From JAICUF01 sp038250675 (GTDB taxonomy: Bacteria; Gemmatimonadota; Gemmatimonadetes; Gemmatimonadales; GWC2-71-9), in assembly GCA_038250675.1 (NCBI GenBank), contig JBBSCB010000017.1, forward strand, positions 1 through 64,000: a DNA stretch of 64,000 nt, in the 5' to 3' direction. Both the position numbers and the translations under genes were made by a program. The notes below the pieces were generated by a model. It made no database searches. It had not been told where the DNA came from and worked only from the letters and a program-made list of their open reading frames with translations. Each line of letters starts with the position of its first letter. Position 1 is the first letter of the stretch. Below are positions 17,287-26,312 of this stretch, piece after piece.

Positions 17287-18203
17287 GACGCTTCCTGGCG
17301 GTCCGGCTGGCCCTGCTGGTGCCGACGCTGTTCGGCGTCCTCGTGGTGACCTTCCTGCTGCTGTACGTCGCCCCGGGCGATCCGGTCCAGGCGATGGTGG
17401 GCGAGCGGGCCGACCCCGCGACGCTGGCGCGGCTCCGCGCCGAGCTGCACCTGGATGACCCGCTGCCAGTCCAGTTTGTCCACTATGCCGGCGGCGTCCT
17501 CCGCGGCGACCTGGGCCGTTCCTACATTACCCAGCGTCCCATCATCCGCGATCTGATCGAGCGCTTCCCCGCCACCCTCCGCCTCGCCGGCTCCGCGATG
17601 CTGTTCGCGACGATGGTGGGCGTGGCGTTCGGTGTCTACGGCGCGTGGCGCCCCGGGTCGTGGCTGGACCGCGTCGGCACGCTGGTCGCCTATGCCGGCG
17701 TGTCGTTTCCGGTCTACTGGGTCGGACTGCTGCTGATCCTGGTCTTTGCCGTGTCGCTGCGGTGGCTGCCGCCGTCCGGCTCCGGCGGCTTCGTCTTCCT
17801 CATTCTGCCCGCCATCACCCTCGGCATGCGGTCAATCGCGTTCCTGTCGCGCATGACCCGCGCGGCGATGCAGGAGGTGCTGCGGAGCGACTTTGTGCGG
17901 ACCGCGCGCGCCAAGGGACTCGGCGAGCGCCGCGTCGTGCTGCGCCATGCGCTCCGCAACGCGCTGCTGCCGGTCGTCACGGTACTCGGCCTCGACTTCG
18001 GCAGCTACCTGACCGGGTCCATCCTCACCGAAACGATTTTTTCCTGGCCCGGCGTGGGTCGCTACGTGCTGACGGCCATCGAAAAGCGGGACCTGCCCGC
18101 GGTCCAGGGCAGCATCCTGTTCCTCAGTCTCGTGTTCGTGATCGTCAACCTGCTGACGGACATCGTCTATGCCAAAGTGGATCCGCGGGTCGCGTATGAG
18201 TAA
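17283..18203 (+). CDS. DppB-like ABC transporter permease
   Basis: The 306-residue protein starts at GTG 17283 (GTGA overlap with the binding protein) with the MRRFLAVRL-like first helix of DppB permeases, and has six membrane segments. The cytoplasmic EAA-type loop is present (FVRTARAKGLGERRVVLRHA). It should pair with a DppC-type permease and one or two ATPases, but none follows: the next gene is dacB. The transporter is therefore incomplete at this locus and must use subunits encoded elsewhere, or act as a homodimer. Confidence 0.92.
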   Translation: MRRFLAVRLALLVPTLFGVLVVTFLLLYVAPGDPVQAMVGERADPATLARLRAELHLDDPLPVQFVHYAGGVLRGDLGRSYITQRPIIRDLIERFPATLRLAGSAMLFATMVGVAFGVYGAWRPGSWLDRVGTLVAYAGVSFPVYWVGLLLILVFAVSLRWLPPSGSGGFVFLILPAITLGMRSIAFLSRMTRAAMQEVLRSDFVRTARAKGLGERRVVLRHALRNALLPVVTVLGLDFGSYLTGSILTETIFSWPGVGRYVLTAIEKRDLPAVQGSILFLSLVFVIVNLLTDIVYAKVDPRVAYE

Positions 18204-19728
18204 CGGTCGCTCCCCGTTGCGCCGAGCGCGGGCCCGGCACGCGCTCGGGAGCCTGACCCTGGCGGCGCTGTGCTGCATCCCGCTCGTCGGCACCTCTGCG
18301 CTGGGCGCGCAGTCGCTTGCGCGGCGGCTGGACGCGCGGCTCGATGCGGCGCCGTTTAACCGTCTGCTCTGGGGCGTGGCGCTGGTGGACGAACACGGCA
18401 AGCTGCTCTACGGGCGCAATGCCGATCACCTCTTCATCCCGGCCAGCAACACCAAGATCCTGGTGACCGCCGTTGCCTCCGCCCTCCTGCCGCCGGACTT
18501 TACCGTCAAGACCAGCGTCTACGGCGCGGGACCGGTGGCCGACAGCATTCTGCACGGGGACCTCGTGCTGTACGGCCGGGGCGACCCAACGTTCGGCGCG
18601 CGCTGCTACGCCGTGGATACCACGGGTCCTGGGGCGTGCGACACCGATCCCAGCACCCGCATCCGCCAGCTCGCCGAATCGTTGAAGGCCGGTGGTATCC
18701 GCATCGTCGAGGGTGATCTGGTGGGAGACGGCAGCTACTTCGCCGGTGAGACCGTTCGCGGGAGCTGGAACGTCTACGACCTCAACTGGTGGTACGCCGC
18801 CCCGGTCTCCGCCCTCGGCTTCAACGACAACAGCATCGACATCACCTGGAAGCCGGGCCTGAGCGTCGGCGCGCCGGCGACGATCGCCATCAAGCCGGAC
18901 TTCAGCGGCGTCACCCTGGAGAACCGGACCCACACGGCGCCGCTGGGCGGGCCCAATGATATCGGCGACCGGATCTATCGCCGACCCGGCACGCTCGATC
19001 TCTGGGCCGAGGGCACCGCCGCGCTCGGCGGGCGCGGCGGCACCGACTATTTCGCGCTACCCGATCCCGATCTCTACGCCGCGCAGGCGCTCCGCGCGGC
19101 GCTGGCCCAGGCGGGCATTTCCGTCACCGGCACGACGCGGTCCACCACCGACTCCATGCTCTATCGCGCCGCGCGCAGCACCGCGCCGCTGGCGGATATC
19201 ACCTCCCGGCCGCTGCGCGACTGGATCTTTCCGATCCTCAACACCAGCCAGAACTGGTTTGCCGAGATGACGCTGAAGCAGCTCGGGAAGCAGTTTGGCC
19301 AGGCCGGATCGTGGGCGGAGGGGCTGCGAGTGGAGCGGCGGTTCCTGATCGACTCGGTCGGCGTGGATTCGACGCAGTTCGCCGTCACCGACGGATCCGG
19401 CCTCTCGGCCAACAATCTGGTGAGCCCGCTGGCGTTCACCCAGATCCTGCGGTTCATTCGCCATCATCCGCGCTTCGAGACGTTCCGGGCGGCCCTGCCG
19501 CACGCCGGCGCGCGCGGATCATTGCGCAACCGCTTCATCGGCACGCCGCTCGAAGGCCGGGTGCGTGCCAAGACCGGCAGCATCTCGCGCGTGAATACGA
19601 TTTCGGGCTACATCGAGCTGCCCAGCGGACGCGTCCTGACATTTTCGGTGCAGGCCAACCACCACACGCTGCCCAGTCGGACAATCCTGGCCCAGCTCGA
19701 CAGCATTGTCGTGCAGATGGGCCAGTAG
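18196..19728 (+). CDS. dacB: D-alanyl-D-alanine carboxypeptidase/endopeptidase (PBP4, S13 family)
   Basis: The product is 510 residues from the ATG at 18196, which overlaps the permease stop by eight bases; a longer frame to 18169 is open. A signal peptide ends near GAQS. Penicillin-binding motifs are complete: SNTK (residues 84-87, catalytic Ser and Lys), SAN near 403 and KTG near 458. The large insert between the first two motifs is typical of S13. It trims or cuts cross-links in peptidoglycan in the periplasm. Co-transcription with a peptide transporter suggests cell-wall peptide recycling, which is an inference. Confidence 0.93.
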   Translation: MSNGRSPLRRARARHALGSLTLAALCCIPLVGTSALGAQSLARRLDARLDAAPFNRLLWGVALVDEHGKLLYGRNADHLFIPASNTKILVTAVASALLPPDFTVKTSVYGAGPVADSILHGDLVLYGRGDPTFGARCYAVDTTGPGACDTDPSTRIRQLAESLKAGGIRIVEGDLVGDGSYFAGETVRGSWNVYDLNWWYAAPVSALGFNDNSIDITWKPGLSVGAPATIAIKPDFSGVTLENRTHTAPLGGPNDIGDRIYRRPGTLDLWAEGTAALGGRGGTDYFALPDPDLYAAQALRAALAQAGISVTGTTRSTTDSMLYRAARSTAPLADITSRPLRDWIFPILNTSQNWFAEMTLKQLGKQFGQAGSWAEGLRVERRFLIDSVGVDSTQFAVTDGSGLSANNLVSPLAFTQILRFIRHHPRFETFRAALPHAGARGSLRNRFIGTPLEGRVRAKTGSISRVNTISGYIELPSGRVLTFSVQANHHTLPSRTILAQLDSIVVQMGQ

Positions 19729-19738
19729 GAGAGAGATC

Positions 19739-20245
19739 ATGCTGCTGCTCCTGATCCGCCATGCACGCGCCCCCGAGCGCGATGCGGAACGCTGGCCCGA
19801 CGACCGGCTCCGACCGCTCACCAACGCCGGCCGCGCGACACATGCCCGGATGAGTCGGACGCTGGCGCGCCTCGACCTCGAACCGGGATTGATGCTGACC
19901 AGCCCCTGGGTGCGTGCCATGCAGACGGCGGACATCATGATCGACGAGCTGGGCCTCGATATTGACGCGACCGAATGTGCCGCGCTGGCCGCGGAGCCGG
20001 ATGTCGCCGCCATCGCCCAATGCATCGGCGACCAGCCGGACGATGCGACGGTGGCGCTCGTGGGCCACTCGCCGTTTCTGGAGGACCTGGCGTCGCTGCT
20101 GCTCGCGGGAAGCACCGGCGTGGGAATCGACTTGCCCAAGAGCGGCGTCATGGGGCTGGAGACCGACGCGGTGGCCGCGGGACAGGCCGCGCTGCGGTTC
20201 TTTCTGCGTCCTCGGCAGACCGAGCGGATCCGCCGGCGGAAGTAG
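19739..20245 (+). CDS. sixA: Phosphohistidine phosphatase SixA-like
   Basis: A 168-residue protein of the histidine phosphatase superfamily. The N-terminal LLIRHARA holds the RH motif with the catalytic His, and VGHSPFLEDL holds the second His. The short length without a cap fits SixA, which removes phosphate from phosphohistidine proteins. A purine-rich AGGAGAG lies about five bases before the ATG at 19739 and supports that start, ten bases after dacB. Confidence 0.87.
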   Translation: MLLLLIRHARAPERDAERWPDDRLRPLTNAGRATHARMSRTLARLDLEPGLMLTSPWVRAMQTADIMIDELGLDIDATECAALAAEPDVAAIAQCIGDQPDDATVALVGHSPFLEDLASLLLAGSTGVGIDLPKSGVMGLETDAVAAGQAALRFFLRPRQTERIRRRK

Positions 20246-20269
20246 CCGCGCCGGCGTCAGCCGAACGTC

Positions 20270-21298
20270 TCAGTCGTCCGTCTGGCCAAAGATCGCGAGA
20301 TTGGATGAGTGGCCGGGGTTGACCTTGTCCTTGGGATTGATGCGGTGCACCGCGTTGTTCACCGCGATGCACGCCTCCGCCACGCCGGTGGCGATCAGCT
20401 TCAGCTTGCCGGGATACGACGTGATGTCGCCGGCGGCGTAGATCCCGGGCACGTTGGTGGACATGACCTGGTCCACCTTGATATCGGCCTTCTCGGTGTC
20501 GAGGCCCCACGCCTCGATGGCGCCGAGATCGGAACGAAAGCCCAGCAGCGGGATCACGGCGTCGATCTCGAGCTCGGTTTCGTCGCGGGTCTTGGCGTGG
20601 ACGAGCGTCACCCGTTCGATCGCGTCGGCACCGTGGATCGCCTTGACCTCGGTGAACGTCCGCACCTCGCAGGCGCCGCACCGCTGCAGCGCCTCCACCT
20701 GGGACACCGTGGCCGCGTGGGCCCGGAACTGGTCCCGGCGGTGGATCAGCGTGATCGACCTGGCGATCCCCTGCAGATTCACCGCCCAGTCGAACGCGGA
20801 ATCTCCGCCGCCCACCAGCAGCCCGCGCCGGCCGGCGAACGCCCGCGGATCCAGCACCTTGTCATAGAGCCCCCGGCCTTCCCACCGCTCGGCACCGTCC
20901 AGCGGCAGCTTCCGGGACTCGAACGCGCCGATCCCCGCGGCGATGATGATCGTGCGGGTCGGAAAGACGTCGCTGCTGGTCTCGAGCACGAACTGGCCGA
21001 TGCCATCTTCCTCGACGCGGGTCAGCCCGGTGACGGTTTCGCCCAGATGGACCGGCGCGCCAAACTGCATCGCCTGCGCGACCATGTCCCGCACGAGGTC
21101 CTTGGCCAGCACCTTGGGAAAGCCCGCGACGTCGAAGATGTACTTCTCGGGATAGAGCGCCATCAGCTGGCCGCCCAGCGCCGGCAGCGCGTCGATGATG
21201 CGGCATGACGCGCCGCGCATACCGGCGTAGAACGCGGCGAACAGCCCGGTGGGGCCGCCGCCGATCACCGTGATGTCCCTGATCTCCTGCTCGGCCAC
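20270..21298 (-). CDS. Thioredoxin reductase-like ferredoxin-NADP+ reductase
   Basis: The 342-residue flavoprotein has an FAD-binding TVIGGGPTGLFAAFYAG, an NADP-binding GGGDSAFDWA with a downstream HRRDQFRA, and the closing FAD motif GIYAAGDI. The CxxC of thioredoxin reductase is absent, as in the YumC/Chlorobium-type ferredoxin-NADP reductases, whose length it matches. It should transfer electrons between NADPH and ferredoxin or flavodoxin in the cytoplasm. The GTG at 21298 has a good Shine-Dalgarno (GGAGAGG) just upstream and is preferred over the frame extending to 21412. Confidence 0.9.
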   Translation of the reverse strand: MAEQEIRDITVIGGGPTGLFAAFYAGMRGASCRIIDALPALGGQLMALYPEKYIFDVAGFPKVLAKDLVRDMVAQAMQFGAPVHLGETVTGLTRVEEDGIGQFVLETSSDVFPTRTIIIAAGIGAFESRKLPLDGAERWEGRGLYDKVLDPRAFAGRRGLLVGGGDSAFDWAVNLQGIARSITLIHRRDQFRAHAATVSQVEALQRCGACEVRTFTEVKAIHGADAIERVTLVHAKTRDETELEIDAVIPLLGFRSDLGAIEAWGLDTEKADIKVDQVMSTNVPGIYAAGDITSYPGKLKLIATGVAEACIAVNNAVHRINPKDKVNPGHSSNLAIFGQTDD

Positions 21299-21410
21299 GG
21301 CCTCTCCGTCGTGAATGTCCGATGGCGACCGGCGCCCGCCGGCAGCCTCCAATAATAATCGCGGCGCCCTTATTCTCCGGCATCCACGCCCAACCGGAGA
21401 ACGACCGCCC

Positions 21411-21956
21411 ATGAAGATCTACACGCGCACCGGCGATGCGGGCGAGACCGGCCTGTTCGGCGGCGGCCGGGTCGCCAAGGATCATCCCCGCGTCGCCGCC
21501 TACGGCGACGTAGACGAGCTCAGCTCGGCCATCGGTGTCGCGCGCGCCACGGCGCCCGCTGAGCTGTTCGACGATCTGCTCGCCGGCATTCAGCGTGACC
21601 TCTTTTCCATCGGCGGGCATCTTGCCACGCCGGATCCGGACAAGGTCGCGAGGGCGCTCGCCAAGGCCGACCTCTCGGCCGACCGCGTGGCCGCGTTCGA
21701 AGCCGCGATCGACGCGGCCGAGGCCGAGCTGCCGCCACTGCGCGCCTTCGTGCTGCCGGCGGGGACGTCCAAGGCCGCGGCGCTTCACCTGGCCCGCACC
21801 GTCTGCCGCCGCGCCGAGCGCAGCGTGATCCACCTGGCGCACGAGGTGCCGGTCCCCGATCTGTTCATCGTCTATCTGAACCGGCTCTCGGACCTGGTGT
21901 TCACCCTTGCCCGGCAGGCCAACCACCGCGCCGGCATCGGCGACGTCACATGGTGA
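21411..21956 (+). CDS. PduO-type ATP:cob(I)alamin adenosyltransferase
   Basis: The 181-residue protein starts with YTRTGDAGETGLFGG, the ATP-binding signature of PduO/MMAB enzymes, followed by VAAYGDVDELSSAIG and C-terminal CRRAERSV and YLNRLSDLVF. It attaches the adenosyl group of ATP to reduced corrinoid to form coenzyme B12. The start has GGAGA eleven bases upstream. It overlaps aroB by seven bases. Its divergent neighbour, a ferredoxin-NADP reductase, could help reduce the corrinoid (inference). Confidence 0.94.
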   Translation: MKIYTRTGDAGETGLFGGGRVAKDHPRVAAYGDVDELSSAIGVARATAPAELFDDLLAGIQRDLFSIGGHLATPDPDKVARALAKADLSADRVAAFEAAIDAAEAELPPLRAFVLPAGTSKAAALHLARTVCRRAERSVIHLAHEVPVPDLFIVYLNRLSDLVFTLARQANHRAGIGDVTW

Positions 21957-23026
21957 TCGTCGTCCGCCACGCGCGGGGCGGCTATCCGGTGCTGATCGAG
22001 CCCGGGCTCATCGGCCGGTTGCCGGAGTTGCTCGCGCTACACCTGCCCGGGGCGCGCCACGCCGTCATCAGCGATGAGACGGTGGATCGTCTCTACGGCG
22101 GCGCCGCCGGCACCGCCGAGCGCCTGAGCTTCCCCGCCGGCGAGCGATCGAAGACGCGGGAGACGTGGAGCGGGCTGACCGACCGGCTGCTCGCGGCGGG
22201 GTTTGGTCGCGATACCGGCATCGTGGCGCTGGGCGGCGGCGTCGTGGGTGATCTCGCCGGGTTCGTCGCCGCCACGCTGGCCCGCGGCGTGCCGCTGGTG
22301 CAGGTGCCGACGACGCTGCTCGCGATGGTGGACGCGTCCATCGGCGGCAAGACCGGCGTGGACACGCCGATGGGCAAGAACCTGGTCGGCGCCTTCCACC
22401 CTCCGGTGGCGGTGCTGACCGATCCGGAGGTTCTGCGCACCTTGCCCGAGCGCGAGCGGCGCGCCGGCCTCGCCGAGGCGATCAAGCATGCGCTGGTGGC
22501 GGACGCGGCGCACCTGGAATGGCTCATTGCCAACGCCGATGCCCTGCTGGCTGGCGAGACCGGCCGGCTGACCACGGTCATCCGCCGGAGCGTCGAGATC
22601 AAGGCCGCGATCGTCGGAGGCGACGAGCGGGAGGCGGGCCGCCGCGCGGTGCTGAACGCCGGTCACACGGTGGCGCACGCGCTCGAACAGGTCTCCGGCT
22701 ATGCCATCCCTCACGGGCACGCCGTCGGCCTCGGGCTGATAGCTGAGGCGGAACTGGCGCGGCGGCTGGGGGTGGCCGACCGGGCGCTGCCGGATGCGGT
22801 TCGCCGGGCGCTCAATGCGGCGGGGCTGCCGGTCATCGTGCCCGCTGCCCTCGACGCGGACGCGCTGATGGCGGCAATGGCGACGGACAAGAAGAATCGG
22901 GAGGGGATCCCGCGGTTTGCCCTGCTGGCCGCGCCCGGTCAGCCGCATCGCGACGGAACCGAGTGGACGGTGACGGCCAGGCCGGCCGAGATCCGCGGCG
23001 CACTCGCGGCAATCGCGGCAGAATAG
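21950..23026 (+). CDS. aroB: 3-dehydroquinate synthase
   Basis: The 358-residue product has NAD-binding GGGVVGDLAGFVAA, the substrate and metal region EAIKHALV, and the zinc His motifs NAGHTVAHALE and HGHAVGLGL. AroB converts DAHP to 3-dehydroquinate, the second step of the shikimate pathway. Its coupling to a corrinoid adenosyltransferase is not functionally obvious. Confidence 0.95.
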   Translation: MVIVVRHARGGYPVLIEPGLIGRLPELLALHLPGARHAVISDETVDRLYGGAAGTAERLSFPAGERSKTRETWSGLTDRLLAAGFGRDTGIVALGGGVVGDLAGFVAATLARGVPLVQVPTTLLAMVDASIGGKTGVDTPMGKNLVGAFHPPVAVLTDPEVLRTLPERERRAGLAEAIKHALVADAAHLEWLIANADALLAGETGRLTTVIRRSVEIKAAIVGGDEREAGRRAVLNAGHTVAHALEQVSGYAIPHGHAVGLGLIAEAELARRLGVADRALPDAVRRALNAAGLPVIVPAALDADALMAAMATDKKNREGIPRFALLAAPGQPHRDGTEWTVTARPAEIRGALAAIAAE

Positions 23027-23108
23027 CGGCGCCGAAGCCACACCCGTCCCGGGACGGCCCGCCCCGGTGCGCGATCCCCGCAGTGGACAAAATCCCGAAC
23101 CGTCTTAC

Positions 23109-23123
23109 CACAAACGATTTGTG
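23109..23123. promoter_or_regulatory. Palindrome CACAAA-CGA-TTTGTG upstream of the sigma factor
   Basis: A perfect six-base inverted repeat with a three-base centre, in an AT-rich patch of otherwise GC-rich sequence, about 35 bases upstream of the likely -10 centre. It looks like a protein operator; it is too AT-rich for a terminator of aroB. Confidence 0.5.
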
Positions 23124-23132
23124 ATGTGGATA

Positions 23133-23148
23133 GTCAATTTCTATTGAC
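23133..23148. promoter_or_regulatory. Palindrome GTCAAT-TTCT-ATTGAC overlapping the -35 box
   Basis: A perfect six-base inverted repeat with a four-base centre. Its right arm contains the TTGAC of the likely -35 element, so a bound protein would block the promoter. Confidence 0.5.
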
Positions 23149-23172
23149 GTGACGCCGGTTTTTCCCCATATT
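23144..23172 (+). promoter_or_regulatory. Likely promoter of the sigma-70 factor gene
   Basis: TTGACG (23144-23149) is followed after 17 bases by CATATT (23167-23172), or after 19 by TATTCT. About 80 bases of leader would precede the ATG at 23254. Confidence 0.5.
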
Positions 23173-23253
23173 CTGCCATCCCATCACAGGCCCGACGGGC
23201 CCCCGAACGCCTGCAGGTCCGCGTCGCAACACCCACTCGCGCTGGGGTCGATC

Positions 23254-24147
23254 ATGGCTCATGTACGCACCGGGAAGGCTCGCCCGGCCATTCGTTCCGC
23301 GCCCACCGGCTCGTTCGACCAGTACCTGCACGACATTCAGAAGCTCCCGATGATCACCGACATCAACGAGGAGCGCCGCCTGGCCCGGCTGGCGCAGCTC
23401 GGTGATGCGGCGGCCGCCGAGCGACTGGTGACGGCCAACCTCCGATTCGTCATCTCCTACGTCAAGCGCTACCAGGGCCATGGACTCGACCTCTCGGAGC
23501 TGGTCGCGATCGGCAATGAGGGCCTCCTCAAGGCGGTCCGCAAGTTCGATCCCGAACACGGCGTCAAGTTCATTTCCTACGCGGTCTGGTGGGTCCGGCA
23601 GGCGGTGCTGAAGGCGCTGGCGGAGCAGACCCGGACGGTGCGGATCCCGCTCAACCAGAACGCCGCCCTGGTGAAGATGTCGCGGGTGGCGAGTCTGCTG
23701 GCGCAGGAGCTGGGCCGGGAAGCCACCGATGCGGAGCTGGCGATGGCGATGGGCGATACCACCGACGGCATCCGGGCCGCCCGGCGCATGACGACGACCG
23801 AGGTGTCGCTCGATGCCCCGGTGGAACGGCAGGAGCGGGGCGGCACCACCTTCGGCGAGCGGGTGCCGGGCACTGGCGGCGCTGACATCGAGGAACTGAC
23901 CGATGCCCGCCTGATGCGCGAGTTCATCGACCGTCTCTTCACCCGCCACCTCACCCCCCGCGAATGCAGGATTCTCTCCCTCTACTACGGTCTCGACGAA
24001 GGCTCTGAGGCGCTGACGCTCGAGAAGATCGGCGAGCTGCTGGGCGTGACTCGCGAGCGCATCCGGCAGATCCGGGAGCGCGCGTTCGAGAAGCTGCGCG
24101 AGTCGCCGGACGTGCGCCTGCTCGAACGGTTCTGCGGCGCGGCCTGA
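23254..24147 (+). CDS. RpoD/SigA-type RNA polymerase sigma factor (short form)
   Basis: The 297-residue protein has sigma regions 1.2 (FDQYLHDIQKLPMI), 2 (RFVISYVKRYQGHGLDLSEL, then GNEGLLKAVRKFD and FISYAVWWVRQAV), 3 (LNQNAALVKMSRV) and 4 (LTLEKIGELLGVTRERIRQI). It lacks a region 1.1. Its length and sequence resemble the short principal sigma factors of the Bacteroidetes group or group 2 sigma factors, and which it is cannot be decided here. Two palindromes and a -35 box lie upstream, so its expression is probably regulated. An earlier in-frame ATG at 23149 lies inside the promoter and is rejected. Confidence 0.93.
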   Translation: MAHVRTGKARPAIRSAPTGSFDQYLHDIQKLPMITDINEERRLARLAQLGDAAAAERLVTANLRFVISYVKRYQGHGLDLSELVAIGNEGLLKAVRKFDPEHGVKFISYAVWWVRQAVLKALAEQTRTVRIPLNQNAALVKMSRVASLLAQELGREATDAELAMAMGDTTDGIRAARRMTTTEVSLDAPVERQERGGTTFGERVPGTGGADIEELTDARLMREFIDRLFTRHLTPRECRILSLYYGLDEGSEALTLEKIGELLGVTRERIRQIRERAFEKLRESPDVRLLERFCGAA

Positions 24148-24182
24148 TCGCGCTGGACGCGCCGCGGGTGCACTGAGGTCCG

Positions 24183-24208
24183 GAGGGCGGGCGGCGACGC
24201 CCGCCCTC
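24183..24208 (+). terminator. GC-rich hairpin after the sigma factor gene
   Basis: A perfect ten-base stem (24183-24192 with 24199-24208) and a six-base loop lie 35 bases after the sigma factor stop and 14 before the next ATG. No T run follows, so termination would be weak or need a factor. Confidence 0.45.
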
Positions 24209-24222
24209 GCGTAGATTGGGGC

Positions 24223-24900
24223 ATGGCCGTTCTCCTCCCGCTGTTCCCGCTCGATGTCGTGCTGTTTCCCGGAGTCTCGCTCCCGCTGCACATCTTCGAG
24301 CCGCGCTATCGCCGGATGCTGGCCGACGTCCTGGCGGGCGACCGGCGCATCGGCCTGTGCCCGGCGGGGGCCGGGCCGCGCGCCGGCGCCCGCCCCGGGA
24401 CCGGCACCATCGGCTGCGCGGGACGCGTGCGCGAATCGCAGGCCCTCCCCGACGGCCGCTCGAACATCCTGCTTACCGGCGACACCCGCTTCATGGTGCG
24501 CCGCTATCCCGACGGTGACACGCCGTACTTCCTCGCGCTGGTCGATGAGTTCGCCGACGAGCCGGGTACCGAGCCGGAGCCGGACGAGGTGGCCGCGCTC
24601 GGCGATCTGCACGCGCGCCAGCGGGACCTCCTGCGGCGGCTGGACATCGCCATCGAGCCGGAGCCGCCCGGCGCGGACGACCCGGTGGCGCTGTCGTTCC
24701 AGGCCGCCGTGCTGCTCGATGTCGATGCCGGCATCAAGCAGCGCCTGCTCGAAACCCGGTCGACCAGCGCGCGCGTCCGCGCGCTGATCGAGTTGCTCCC
24801 GGCGACGCTCGCGGTCGTCGAGGCCGCGGCCGAAGTCCACGTCCGCGCCACCACCAACGGCAAGGGCGCACAACGGGCCGATTCGGACGGCGGCGCGTGA
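24223..24900 (+). CDS. Lon N-terminal (substrate-binding) domain protein
   Basis: The 225-residue protein begins LPLFPLDVVLFPGVSLPLHIFEPRYR, the typical opening of stand-alone Lon-N domains; that stretch runs over residues 5-30. It lacks the AAA+ and protease parts of Lon. Such proteins are widespread, probably bind protein substrates, and have no settled function. It overlaps the glcD start by four bases. Confidence 0.88.
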   Translation: MAVLLPLFPLDVVLFPGVSLPLHIFEPRYRRMLADVLAGDRRIGLCPAGAGPRAGARPGTGTIGCAGRVRESQALPDGRSNILLTGDTRFMVRRYPDGDTPYFLALVDEFADEPGTEPEPDEVAALGDLHARQRDLLRRLDIAIEPEPPGADDPVALSFQAAVLLDVDAGIKQRLLETRSTSARVRALIELLPATLAVVEAAAEVHVRATTNGKGAQRADSDGGA

Positions 24901-26312
24901 GCCCGGGGCTGCTGGATACGCTCCGCGCGATCGTCGGCCCGCGCTGGGTCCGCACCCGCGGCGCCGAGCTCGCCACGTACATGATGGACGGTCTGCCCAC
25001 CCGCGAGTCGCGCCCGGGCGTCGTGGTCCTGCCGGGCAGCCGCGAGGAAGTCATCGCCGTCGTGCGTGCGGCGGCGGCCGCGCGCGTGCCGTTCGTGGCG
25101 CGCGGCGCCGGCACCGGGCTCTCCGGTGGTGCGCTCGCGGAATCGGATGCCGTCCTCATCGCGCTCACCCGACTGACCCGCATCCTCGACCTCGACCCGG
25201 CGCGCCGCCGCGCCGTGGTCGAACCCGGCGTCGTCAACGCCCGCCTCACCGACGCGGCGCGGCCCCTCGGCCTGGCCTACATGCCGGATCCCTCCAGCCA
25301 GACCGCGTGCACGCTCGGCGGCAACGTGGCCGAGAACGCGGGCGGGCCCCACTGCCTCAAGTACGGCGTGACCACCAACCATGTCGCCGCGCTCGAGGTG
25401 GTCCTGCCCGATGCCACGGTCGTGCGACTCGGCTCCCCGTCCGGCGAGGCATGGGGGCCCGATCTCGTCGGCCTGTTCGTCGGGAGCGAAGGGATGTTCG
25501 GCATCGCGACCGAAATCACGCTGCGGCTTCAGCCGATTCCGGCCAGCGTCGTCACGCTGCTCGCCGATTTCATGGTGCTGCGCCAGGCTGGCGAGGCGGT
25601 GTCCGCCATCATCGCATCCGGGGTCGTCCCGGCGGCACTCGAGATGATGGACCGGGCGTGCGTCGCGGCGGTGGAAGCGTCCATCTACGCCGCAGGCTAC
25701 CCGACCGATGCCGCGGCGGTGCTGCTCGTTGAGCTGGACGGCGCCGCGGACGCCGTCGCCGGCGAGGCCGCCGCGGTCGAGCTGCTGCTGCGGTCGCACG
25801 GCGCCCGCGCCGTGCGCTCCGCGCGGAGCCCGGAGGAGCGGGCGCGCCTCTGGCACGGCCGCAAGAAGGCGTTCGGCGCCATGGGCCGCGTGGCGCCCGA
25901 CCTGGCGGTGCAGGACGCGGTGGTGCCCCGCTCCGCCCTGCCCGACGTGCTCGATGAGATCGGCGCCATCGGCGCCCGCTACGGGCTCACGGTCAGCAAC
26001 GTGTTCCACGCCGGCGATGGCAATCTCCATCCCAACATCAGCTTCGACCGCCGGGACGCCGGCTTGTCTCAGCGGGTCCGCGATGCGAGCCGCGAAATCA
26101 TGGAGACCTGCGTGCGCGCCGGCGGCACCATCACCGGTGAGCATGGCGTCGGGTCCGACAAGCGCGAGTACATGTCGCTGATCTTCGATCCGGCCACGCT
26201 CGACGCGATGTGCGCGGTCCGCCGCGTCTTCGATCCCGAGACCCGCGCCAACCCGGACAAGGTCTTCCCGCTGCATACCTGCCGTGAGTGGGCGGCGGGG
26301 GGCGTCCGGTGA
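24897..26312 (+). CDS. glcD: Glycolate oxidase FAD subunit GlcD
   Basis: The 471-residue protein is a PCMH-type FAD-binding oxidase: GAGTGLSGGA and TLGGNVAENAGGPHCLKYGV bind FAD, and the C-terminal cap has NVFHAGDGNLHPN and GEHGVGSDK, the signature of GlcD and D-lactate dehydrogenases. It starts at a GTG in a GTGA overlap with the Lon-N gene. With GlcE and GlcF it forms a membrane-associated complex oxidising glycolate (or D-lactate) to glyoxylate and passing electrons to the respiratory chain. Confidence 0.94.
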   Translation: MSPGLLDTLRAIVGPRWVRTRGAELATYMMDGLPTRESRPGVVVLPGSREEVIAVVRAAAAARVPFVARGAGTGLSGGALAESDAVLIALTRLTRILDLDPARRRAVVEPGVVNARLTDAARPLGLAYMPDPSSQTACTLGGNVAENAGGPHCLKYGVTTNHVAALEVVLPDATVVRLGSPSGEAWGPDLVGLFVGSEGMFGIATEITLRLQPIPASVVTLLADFMVLRQAGEAVSAIIASGVVPAALEMMDRACVAAVEASIYAAGYPTDAAAVLLVELDGAADAVAGEAAAVELLLRSHGARAVRSARSPEERARLWHGRKKAFGAMGRVAPDLAVQDAVVPRSALPDVLDEIGAIGARYGLTVSNVFHAGDGNLHPNISFDRRDAGLSQRVRDASREIMETCVRAGGTITGEHGVGSDKREYMSLIFDPATLDAMCAVRRVFDPETRANPDKVFPLHTCREWAAGGVR

